In this document: positions 18,936 to 27,500 of the stretch, piece by piece
Position numbering within the stretch: position 1 is the first letter of the stretch
Layout of the letters: the number at the start of each line of letters is the position of its first letter
NCBI GenBank assembly: GCA_003427395.1
Contig: BFEA01000174.1
Location: 1,304,943-1,332,442 of the forward strand
Direction of reading: 5' to 3'
From: Chara braunii
Lineage: Eukaryota; Streptophyta; Charophyceae; Charales; Characeae
Length of the DNA stretch: 27,500 bases
Program-made: the position numbers and the translations under genes
Notes under the pieces: model-generated
Told to the model about the DNA's origin: nothing
The model's database searches: none
What the model saw: the letters and a program-made list of their open reading frames with translations, nothing else

Positions 18936-19625
18936 TATGCTTATGTGACGATCACTTCTCACAATCAAAGTGGGGCTCCTGTCTGTCATATATATGTATA
19001 CGATCGGAGGCAGTCAAATCCAAAGTCCGGACCACCAAACATACCTGCAATCATATCAAAGATTCAACGAAAGGTCCCTGCACTACACGGGGTCAACTTC
19101 AACCAATGTCTATACTCGTACCCCTCACTTTAGTCATGCAAGCCCCAACCTTTGTCCAACCAACCTTAATTAAATACTCAGTACCCTTGTTAAATTATCA
19201 TTCCTTAAAACTTCGGGTGAAAATCTCAATAAAACAAGAAAAATCACCAGGGCTAAAGCCTTTTAGGTTGAGTATTCAGAATGAATTGGAGTTGAGTCGT
19301 AAACTGACGAATCGGCAACCGACCCGTTAGCAGTGATAGCAGAAGATGATCCTTCTAGGATTAAACTGAGTCCAGTCCTGATCTTGAATCAAACGACCAA
19401 GAGGACCTGTACCAAAGAGAGACAAATCTCGAGGCTAGAACTATAAGTCCATGGTGAATAATTTTCATGTCATGATCTTAGTGAAAATTGTCCTAACTAA
19501 CTAGGCCGAAATCTACCTCTAAGTAAAGTGCCCAAAGAAAGCTAGATCCTGAGAAGATCTCCTCTTTACAGAGTGAATGGCCAGAATCGCCACCTGTCAT
19601 AATATATCATAACTCCTCTTAGACT

Positions 19626-20170
19626 GGGAAAATTTCGGCAGCATCCCGTATGAAAAGTATTTTTCCATAATTTATATAAACTCAAATACAAACCGAAATA
19701 ATCTCTAACTTAAGAAGGCCAAATTTTGTCTAACTTCCTAAATTAGTAAAAATTTGGGCAGCATTCATTTTAGAAAGGGAGACCCAAATTCATACTTACT
19801 CAGATTCGAACTAAAAAAGCAAGCTTACGTTCAACTTCAGACAAAATTCAACCAACTCCTTAAATTTGTACAAAAATTGGCAGCATTCCCTGTGAAAAAG
19901 TGCTAATCCAATATTTTTATAAAGCTAAGTTCAGAATTTTAAGTGACTTTGATTTCTCAAGGTCCAATTTTGTCTAACTTCCTGAATGAGTAAAAATTTG
20001 GGCAGCATTCCTTTTAGAAAATGAGGTTTTCCAAACTTTTACTAATCTAAAAAATCAGGACAACTGAACCCTGAAAAAGACAAAATCTGACTAACTTCTT
20101 GGTTTCGTAGAAATTTTGGCAGCGCTTCCCGTAGAGAGAGTGGTCTTCCAAGATTTATACAAGACCAAGT
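19626..20170. repeat. Five-unit degenerate tandem array, period about 120 bp (LTR copy B)
   Basis: Units start near 19626, 19747, 19869, 19988 and 20106, matching those of copy A one to one. The shared core is again AATTTGGGCAGCATTCC-like. Bases between cores differ more between units than between the two LTR copies, so the array predates this insertion. Confidence 0.7.
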
Positions 20171-20459
20171 ATAATAAAATATCCCAGAAAATGCAGAAAT
20201 TTACCTAAGTAAAAAAAAAACTTAGCTCAGAAAATGCAGAAATCGAAACTAACTCCTATGGCTCTAGCACGTGGCGAGCAACTAAGACAGCTACCTATCA
20301 AACTGAAAGTCAAAGTAGGTAGTCATCTCACTCAGCCACATGCAGACCAAACCACAAAGGTAAGTACTCTCACCAATCCGCAGTCACCTTTTGCAAACAA
20401 TAGTTCATAGTTTTTCAATGATTTATCCCTTTATACCCAACTTACATAGGGCATCGAGT

Positions 20460-21275
20460 TAGGTCATTCATCTTGGAAACAATGCCAAAACTTTACCTTA
20501 GTTATACACAAACAGGTTGCACAACTACTTCTCTCTTCATTGGGCATATGACTAAGTCATTCGTCTTAAAAACAATGCTTAGTCGCCCTGATCTGTTTAA
20601 ATAACCAAGTTTTATATACTTTTCTGAACTTAATCTTTAAAAATGAGCGTAGGACTGAGTCATTCATCTTAGAAACAATGCTCAACCGGCCCAAGTTACC
20701 TTCAATTATAGCTCTTAATTGTACTCTCTTAATTTGTGATAAGGCTATAGTCAGACCGTTCATCTTAGAAACAATGTCTGGTTAGCCTTGTTCTTATAAA
20801 CATATAGATATAAAAATATAAAAAATGTCTTATTCCCTTGTTCAGATTATAATCCTGTGGCCTCAGACTTAGACCATTCATCTTAGAAACAATGTCCTGT
20901 CTTTGGCCTGAACCTCCCTCAGTATAAAACAATCAAAAAAGTTGGGTCATTCGACTGAGAAACAATGCTTAAACCTTTTTTCTCAGCACTAAAAAAAACA
21001 GAGTACCAAGGGTCAAGACCCACAGACTGTTAAGAAAACACCCAAAAATAAACAGCGACCAGACCATTCACCTTAGAAAAAATGTCTGGTCCTCAAGATT
21101 TGCACAATCAATATCCCACATAAACAACAACCAGACCATTCATCTTACAAACAATGTCTGGCTAAATTAAATAAACATAGCAACCAGGCCATTCATCTTA
21201 AAAGCAATGCTTGGTCTTTCAGAACACAGAACAAAACACAACTGCCAGGCCATTCGTCTTAGAAACAATGCGTGA
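20460..21275. repeat. Ten-unit hairpin array (LTR copy B)
   Basis: Cores lie at 20465-20484, 20558-20577, 20661-20680, 20757-20776, 20875-20894, 20948-20967, 21065-21084, 21137-21156, 21190-21209 and 21251-21270. Each is CATTCATCTTAGAAACAATG or close to it. Arms pair, for example GACTAAG with CTTAGTC at the second unit and CCAGAC with GTCTGG at the eighth. Order and spacing match copy A. Confidence 0.8.
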
Positions 21276-22295
21276 CCCTATAAGACCCGTTCAAGCACAA
21301 GCAAGACTGTCTTTCTCCCACCTTCCCCCTGATGCAACCCCTTTTCACGATCTGCTTTCAGACAATCAATAAAACTGAAACTTGAGGTTGTGCACTCATT
21401 CCTTTACTTCGTCTTGGTTATGTCTTGAAAGTCAAACCCAAAGTCAAAGGTAGGGGGTATGCACTATACCCAGTCAAACATAGCAAGTTGTACATGTACG
21501 GGTTGTAACAGGGTTTATAGAGGGAAAGCGATGGTTACCTCTCAGTTCCCTGCCTCCAAAACTCCACCTGAGTTCCGGCAGAGCTCCCGCAATCAGTGGG
21601 TTGATTCCCCACAGAGTCTTGTTGCGGTCCTACGGGTTGCACTCCCGCCTGCCGCCTTCCTCTGAAAATTGAATTAGAATTAGAGTAAGAAAGGCAAAAG
21701 AAAAGGAGTTTCAGACTCTCGAGATACAGGAGAGGGACAAACTCAACTCCCAGGAGAGGGCATTGTAAACTTCCATCTCCTAAGGGCCCGACAATGATGG
21801 CCGACGCAGGCAGCCACTAGTCAAATCGAAGTTAAAACTGCCAACAAACTACACCCCAATAAAACCTCAACTCGTGACGGTAAGCCATTTCACGAACCTG
21901 ATCATGCCACCCAGTCCACAGTACCTCGATCTCGGATAGCACCGCCGCCTGGCACTAGTGCACATCTCCCCCACACTTCATCAAACTGCTGGCGACACGT
22001 AGCCGCACACTCAAATTTTGACTCTCCTCAGGTTACAGAGATAGCACTTGTGTAGAGCGGAGTCACTCCCCTAAGCTGCACTAATCACGCACTGTCATTA
22101 TACCCGAGCTGATCCCAATAGCAATTTGCCAACATCGTGGTCTCAACAACCGTGCATAGTGGCCTGGCGAAGTTAAACAGGAAGCAGTGGTGGGCCAACC
22201 GTACAGAGTCAACCTCAAGAATACAACACCCGCAACCTCGTTACGGTCCTCTACTGTTTCGCCCGACACACTCCGAGCAGCGCACCGTCCAGCAG

Positions 22296-22343
22296 GTAAG
22301 TTTCTAACTCAACGACCTTGCTTCACGTTTCATCCGTTGGCAG
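22296..22343 (+). other. Candidate mini-intron 1 in LTR copy B (plus strand)
   Basis: CAG|GTAAGT donor, CTAAC motif and GGCAG| acceptor, 48 bp, as in copy A. Confidence 0.33.
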
Positions 22344-22408
22344 CACGAGCAAGATAAAGAGTATGATCATCCGTCTATAGGCTCCTACTCGAACCCACCG
22401 GCCAACAG

Positions 22409-22533
22409 GTAAGTCTCCCTCAGTCGTGACCAGCTTCACTCTACCTCCGATCGACGCAATGTGTCGCACACTGGCCAGCGGACAAGTCTGTAACCTTGCC
22501 GCTTGCCCCCCTCCTTACTACCTTTGCTTGCAG
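22409..22533 (+). other. Candidate mini-intron 2 in LTR copy B (plus strand)
   Basis: AACAG|GTAAGTC donor and TTGCTTGCAG|C acceptor, 125 bp, as in copy A. Confidence 0.32.
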
Positions 22534-22842
22534 CTGGCTCGACTAGTGGGATAAGTAGCCTATCATCCTTCGGCTATGCCTGCAATTCCTCAACTGGCTC
22601 CCACTTCTGCTGATGGAATGACCAACGTACGGTCGAACATGCAGTCTGTACTCTCACGCTGGTTCGTCACTTTAACATGTAAGCCTCCGCTTCCCTTATC
22701 TCACTCCCATGGCGCATGACCACCGGGTAAGTATCTTGTCCCTCTTCTTCCTCACTCCTACTATCAGACTTCAACTAAGCATTCTGCATCACGAACCTGT
22801 TGCCGAAATGTGATCAGATACAGGATGCCTCGAACTCACTCC

Positions 22843-24134
22843 TCCCTCTGGCGCAACCCCTACCTGTCGAATCCCAAATTTTTCCTACTAACACTAGAAA
22901 CTAACTTCGTATTCTAACTCGCAGCCATCAAGAATCCCCGTTCAACACTTCATCTTGCTCGATTCCATTGAGAATCGAGTGAGGAATCATTTTCCCGTTT
23001 CTCTCTTCCACCCATTCTCCATATCCCGACGCACTCTTTTTTTCCGCAAACCCTTATTCTACCAACCTATCCTCTAATCTAATCCCACCATTCCACTCGC
23101 CTTCCTCACAAACTCATGGATTCAACTTTTACTCAACTGGAGTCCATCGAGGAACGAGAGTGCACGATCTGTCCTTCCTCTCTTTTCCTCTAACTCCATC
23201 ACCGTCTCTGTTCTCTCCGCGCAAGCCTTTCTCACTAATCTCCTATACTACTAATTTTCCACTAATTCTAACTTCAAAATAGCGGTCGCCCACCTCGAAA
23301 ACCCCCGTTTAACAGTTTTTCCTGCCTATTTCTAACGTTCTGTCAAGGGACGGGCGAGATCTACATTTTTTCGCCTTATCCCGACCACCATCTCCATTCC
23401 TCCGCGCACTGTATTCCTCTCCTGTCCCTCCTCACACTCCTCCATTCTTCATTCTGACCCTGCCAATCAACTCGCCCTAGCCTTCCCCTCGTTTCTTTCC
23501 CCGTTCGAATTCGTCAAGGATCGAGCGAATAACTCATTCCTTGACTTTCCCTTTTCCTTGCTCCGCCATCTTCTTGCATCTTTCACGTTCTGCTCTGGAT
23601 GCACCTGACGAGATTTAGCGCCCAGGTTCATTCCGCTTCATTTACTGCTTCTCTCCTGCTTGCACCGTCGTATCCCTTCGCCTAGCCTCTCCCTTGTTGC
23701 CTCGCCCCTGTCACACTATGCACAAACGGCGTCCGCTGCCTCGTTTTCCTGTCCTGCGCCCGCTGCCTCGTTTTCCCATTCTGGCTTCTCCTCACTTTTG
23801 GTGCTTCCGCCAGTTTTCTACGCCCAGGTATTCGGCTACTCATTTCCCGTAGCTTAGCGACAGACACTCCGGTCATCCTGCGGGACTTTGAGGGGAATAT
23901 TAGACATTCCAGCAAGCCTCCCGCCCCTTTGCCTGGGCCCGACCGCGGCCCGCATTCCAACCGTTCATAGGTGTACCCACCAAGTTAGGCTCGTGGGTCA
24001 ACATCCCGGGCTCGGAAGCGACGCCGGAACCCCAATGAGATCTAAATTAAAAAAAAAAAAAAAAAGCGAGGAAGTTAACAGGAACAGGGTGTGAGACCTA
24101 CGAGCGCTCGTTTGGTTCTGCACGGCGGCCCCAC
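22843..24134. other. LTR segment missing from copy A, with ~180-bp degenerate tandem repeats
   Basis: This stretch is absent from copy A, but recognisable pieces of it recur in the third LTR copy at 26300-27345, so it is an original part of the LTR. It is C/T-rich on the plus strand. Between about 22955 and 23640 four degenerate units start near 22964, 23140, 23335 and 23510 with motifs like CATCGAGGAACGAG followed by C/T-rich sequence and, in the clearest cases, CCATATCCCGACGCAC. A 17-base A run occurs at 24049-24065. No coding frame is supported. Confidence 0.65.
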
Positions 24135-24322
24135 GATCGGCTCCCCCAACAAAAACCAAAAGGGATAGTCTCGCGGGACCCTCAACCCCTCAGCTCCTTC
24201 GCTGCTCTATTGCTCTTGCGTTGTCACCCCGCTGGCCTCGATCCCCTCATCTCCGGATCTTAAGTCCAATGCCGTAACCTATAGGGCTAAGCCCAAGCCT
24301 GAGACTAGCGTGCGCAGACTCC

Positions 24323-24330
24323 TATATAAA
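24323..24330 (+). promoter_or_regulatory. TATA-box-like site in LTR copy B
   Basis: TATATAAA, the same context as 5195-5202. On the plus strand it would drive transcription out of the element into 24779 and beyond. Confidence 0.4.
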
Positions 24331-24534
24331 GTGGTGCAACACGACGCTCTGGGCCAAAAAGAAGGTGGCGTGGGCCTTATCTCGCCTACAACTAAGCGTG
24401 CGGTCGTTAACCACCCTCGCCGGCTTACTCCAACTACGTCACGATGGCCACGTGTCCCCTCCCGCACGCCAGACCTACCGTCGGTCAAGCGTGCAGGACA
24501 ATGCCCTGGCCTTTTAATCCCCCGCTTAATCGGT

Positions 24535-24540
24535 AATAAA
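24535..24540 (+). promoter_or_regulatory. Candidate polyadenylation signal AATAAA in LTR copy B
   Basis: It lies 204 bp beyond the TATA-like site and 238 bp before the LTR end, matching copy A. Confidence 0.3.
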
Positions 24541-24778
24541 AATCAAGTCATTGGGCTATGCCGGCTTCACAATCAAAATACAAGAAAAGGAAGCACACAC
24601 GGGCCTTAAAACTGCGCGCCCACTCATTCTTCTTAGTTGAACAAATCCTTAGTCTGCATACGGACGACCACCGCATTCCACGCAGATACTGCAAAATTTT
24701 CGAATTAATCAAACTTTCTGTTACTTGTAACAAATAGGGCGGATCCGGAATACCCTTGTCAGGGTATTCGCGTCGACA

Positions 24779-25115
24779 CCGGCGAACCCGAATATGCGGT
24801 CAGAATAAGGCAAGAGATAGTAGAAGAAGTGTTAGTTGAGGAATGGAGTGTGTGCGGATGTGGAAGAAGGAAGGAAGAGGAAGAGGAAAAATGGCATAGC
24901 TTATTCGGTTGTGCGCGGAATCGGGCGAGAGAGGGCTCAATCTTGAGGTTTTGGGCCAGGGCGATTCTATCACTTAGGTTAGTTTAGCTAAAGGATTAGG
25001 GGGTTAGGAACTACAGAGGAAGAAGACTGCGCTGAGCTATGGCGGAGGAAGGGATGGCGAGAATAGATAATCGAGGTTTCACCCGACTCTTGGTGGAATC
25101 ATGTAGGGAAAGATG
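24779..25115 (-). mobile_element. Inverted LTR-like fragment next to the 5' LTR
   Basis: Read on the minus strand, 25110-25020 gives GATTCCACCAAGAGTCGGGT and then CTCCGCCATAGCTCAGCGCA. These parallel GATTCCATCAAGGATCGAGT and CTCCGCCATATCCCGGCGCA in the third LTR copy at 26307-26380. Further degenerate similarity continues toward 24840. It is therefore a fragment of the C/T-rich LTR repeat region in opposite orientation. A 30-base purine tract lies at about 24861-24892. Confidence 0.55.
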
Positions 25116-26300
25116 GGGTTCGGGGGTCATCAAACAAGGCGAGTCTAACTACAATGTCAGATTTGGGGGTTCATAAGTAAATTCATTGCGAAAAGATTGA
25201 GGACTTGCGCAATGCCAAGGAGAAAAGGAGGGGGCACGTACCAGCGAGTCAACCTGCCTCGATGTACGGGCAAATGCCGACGGGGAAAATGGATTTCTGG
25301 CGATGTATCTTGTTACCGTCCGTATGGAGGATCCGTTCGATTTTTGCAAATACTATCGATGGTAGATGCGTGGAGGCAGCTACGAGGTTGGAGACTGACC
25401 TGTCGTACCGTGCGCAGCCCAGCCAAACGGTAGGGGTGAAGTGAAAGTCGGGTTGCAATTCCAAACTTGGGCAGTAACCCGACGTACGGCTGGTGGTGGT
25501 CTCCCTGCTTGAAGGCTCCGCTCGTGTGATCCCGAATGAACCTAGATGTGTGAGCGGCTACGTGCGTTCGCATGTGAGAAGGGGGGAGGCACGAACCCGA
25601 CGTAGTACAACTTTCTACAGCAAAAAGGAACGAAGGGAGAAACTGAGGGATGAGGTTGGTGATGTGAGCACACGTATCCGGTCTTGGTGGCAGTCTACAA
25701 GGTCGAGACCCACATTCGCCTCGAGTGTTGCTGTGAACGAGGGAATATATTGTCGATCTGTAGGCTGGTATGTAGCTGCATGTGTAGCGGTAATCTGGGC
25801 GCAGAGTGCCAATTGGGAAAAGAGGGGGCTCTGCATGAGCAGGTTGGTCGGTGCCCTGTTCAGCTCGTAGTTGTTGCTGGTCCAATTGGCGGGTGCCAAC
25901 CTCAGACTGCGCTAACACTACGCCATTGCGGTTCCTCTGGCTTGTGATCAGGCATCGCTGAACGTGGCGTGGTGACACTTGTGATTGGTGTCGTGATCTG
26001 TTGTTGTGCTTTGTGGCTACATGTGGTTGCTGCGCACTCGGTATTTTACTAAGGTTTTCGTTCCAATTTGCTCACGCTTCAAACATGGCATAGGAAAGGC
26101 GCTCTATCGGAAACGTGATTCTTTCTTGACTGCTTTTTTATAGTTTAATTTGAGGCTGGAGTTGTGTGACTTGACGGGATAGCCAGGCTTGTAAGGGGGG
26201 TCATCATTGCAGCTTGGGGAATCGTCAGGAGGGGCTGTTTCAGCAGTTTGATATTGGTTTGACCGGTGGCTGCGCATTCGGCCATCACCACGGGGCCCTT
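25116..26300. other. Unassigned sequence between inverted LTR-like fragments
   Basis: About 1.2 kb at near-balanced composition. The longest frame is 221 codons on the minus strand (25978-25313), overlapped by a 125-codon plus-strand frame (25493-25870). The minus frame has no signal peptide, membrane segment or domain I recognise, is rich in Ser, Thr, Arg and His, and has no promoter in view. It may be chance. The segment could be host sequence trapped between element fragments. Confidence 0.35.
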
Positions 26301-27500
26301 AGGCGATTCCATCAAGGATCGAGTTGTATCTCAACTTCTCTTACTTCTTCCTCACTCCGCCATATCCCGGCGCACTAACTTTCTTTACTAACTCTAATCC
26401 TACTAACTTCCTCCCTAATCTGACTTCATCATCATGCTCGCCCGGGGTAAAAACCCCTGAATCGGCTTTTTTCCTTCTCAAAACCTCTCCCTGACGTCCG
26501 CACTCTGTGCTTTGCCCACTCCGCCCTGCCTATTTCTTTCTTCACCATCACCGCATGCACCTGACGCACACTCCCGTTTAGGTTCATCCCCCTTTTTCCT
26601 CTCCTTTTCGCCGTCCCCACTACGCTGCTTGATCAGTTCCTCCTTCGCTTGCTAGCGGTCCTACCGCTCGTCACTGGCTGCCTTTGCCCTTTTTTCCTAC
26701 CTGTTCCACTGTGTCCCCTTCCTCTAGTTTCCTCCTCTCCATCTCCTACCATGAACGCACTTTACCCAGATGGCGCCAGAACCCGTTCTTCCCCCACTGC
26801 ACCCTCTGCCTCACCTCTCAGTCGTCCGCTTTCGCTGTCTTCTCCCTTAGAGACTAGTGCAGCGCCTGGTAGCAGCCGGCTCCACTCATCGTAGTAACCC
26901 GACAAGCCGACTGATCACTATAGTACCGCCGTGCGCCCCCTCCCCCGTCTCGACTTGAGAATGGACCTGGTCGCTGATCGCGCCCGGGTGCATTCCCTGC
27001 CCCTTGCTTTTTCTGCCCTGCTTCCCAATTGTGCCTACGTCCGCAGTGAACTCCGCTGGTCCAGTTTGCCGCCGCCCTTCCCGACAGCGGTCTTCTCGAT
27101 GGCTCCAGTCGTCCCTTCTACTGGTCAGACAGCAACCGACTCAGTTGGTCCGTCGTTCCCTCAGTGTACCAGCTTCCTCGCTGCTCATAGGGGGAGGGGA
27201 CTAGAGTGGGGGCACAGTGTCCGGCCCATCAGAGGAGCCTAGCCCTGATGCTACAGGCCGCCAGCTGGCTCGAACCTGATTAACTTAGAATAACTTAAAA
27301 TAGAGCGAAGGGGGTGGGACCTACCAGCACCTCCTCGGACCTGCCATGCGGGCCCGCGATCGACCTTCCCCAACAAAAACCAAAGGGGATAGCACTGCGG
27401 GACCCTCAACCCCTCAGCCCTTCTCATCCAATGTCGCTTCGCTCCTAAGCCGCCGCCTGCTGGTCTCGATCCCCGCACCTCCATTTCACAAGTCCAATGT
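26300..27500 (-). mobile_element. Third, diverged LTR copy, cut by the window edge
   Basis: 27370-27500 aligns with 24143-24275 (CCCCAACAAAAACCAAAGGG, GGGACCCTCAACCCCTCAGC, CACAAGTCCAATG), and 26307-27345 resembles the 22843-24134 segment in order. Divergence is much greater than between copies A and B. It belongs to a related element with the same orientation that continues past 27500. Open frames inside it are short and C/T-biased; none is supported as a gene. Confidence 0.7.

Larger units (their letters stand above)
198..24778 (-). mobile_element. Giant Ty3/gypsy-type LTR retrotransposon, defective, about 24.6 kb
   Basis: Two direct repeats (198-5643 and 17835-24778) bracket a minus-strand gag, protease, RT, RNase H and integrase order, which is the Ty3/gypsy order because integrase follows RNase H. 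A primer-binding site sits 2 nt inside the 5' LTR at 17813-17832. Internal sequence is about 12.2 kb and includes a second gag-like gene after pol. All coding parts are broken by stops and frameshifts. No target-site duplication could be checked because the 3' LTR has lost its outer ~190 bp. No polypurine tract was seen next to 5643. The size is comparable to plant Ogre elements, but Ogre carries its extra ORF before gag, not after pol. Confidence 0.88.
17835..24778 (-). mobile_element. 5' LTR (copy B), essentially complete, about 6.94 kb
   Basis: The termini are TGTCGA at 17835 and TCGACA at 24778, a 6-bp inverted pair with the canonical TG...CA. The lower end abuts the primer-binding site. 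From 18026 upward it aligns with copy A; 17835-18025 and 22843-24134 have no counterpart there. It contains the same five-unit and ten-unit arrays, splice-like motifs and TATA/AATAAA pair. No protein gene is supported. LTRs usually range from a few hundred bp to about 5 kb, so this is exceptional. Confidence 0.85.

Noticed and set aside
188-24790. Target-site duplication of the whole element
   Set aside because: Bases beside 198 (CCTAG) and after 24778 (CCGGC) do not match; the true 3' LTR end is missing, so the test is not possible.

Overview
The window is eukaryotic and dominated by one very large, decayed Ty3/gypsy-type LTR retrotransposon on the minus strand, filling roughly 198-24778, with fragments of a related element to its right. 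No host gene and no structural RNA gene could be supported. The wording of the gag and pol proteins, in particular the DDDNIELFLD / RDWEDC gag-like protein and the YIDD-type pol, closely resembles predicted proteins I remember from the charophyte alga Chara braunii. I hold that assignment at about 0.6; it rests on memory and could not be checked. The primer-binding site, of the kind seen in plant Athila/Tat elements, fits a streptophyte.

Layout, low to high coordinates. 1-197 is G/C-rich simple-repeat-like sequence outside the element. 198-5643 is the 3' LTR, truncated at its outer end and carrying a 1.29 kb internal deletion. 5644-7642 is internal sequence without genes. 7643-10247 is a broken second gag-like gene lying downstream of pol. 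10454-15456 is a broken pol, with integrase, RNase H, reverse transcriptase and protease met in that order as coordinates rise. It is interrupted by a MITE-like insertion of about 560 bp at 11647-12206. 15549-17466 is the broken gag. 17467-17812 is the leader, and 17813-17832 is a clear primer-binding site. 17835-24778 is the 5' LTR, about 6.94 kb, with termini TGTCGA...TCGACA. 24779-25115 is an inverted fragment of LTR-type sequence, 25116-26300 is unassigned sequence, and 26300-27500 is a diverged third LTR copy in the same orientation as the first two, running off the window.

The element is dead. gag has in-frame stops, RT is split by stops and frameshifts, the integrase catalytic Glu reads Lys, and both zinc knuckles have lost a Cys. 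The LTR pair is roughly nine-tenths identical in the stretches compared by eye, so the insertion is old.

The most unusual content is non-coding. The LTRs are exceptionally long, and each holds a ten-unit array of hairpins with a conserved 20-nt core and differing but still pairing outer arms. Each also holds a five-unit array with a ~120-bp period, conserved plus-strand splice-like signals, and a plus-strand TATA / AATAAA pair that points opposite to gag-pol. No accessory system such as defence or secondary metabolism was seen.
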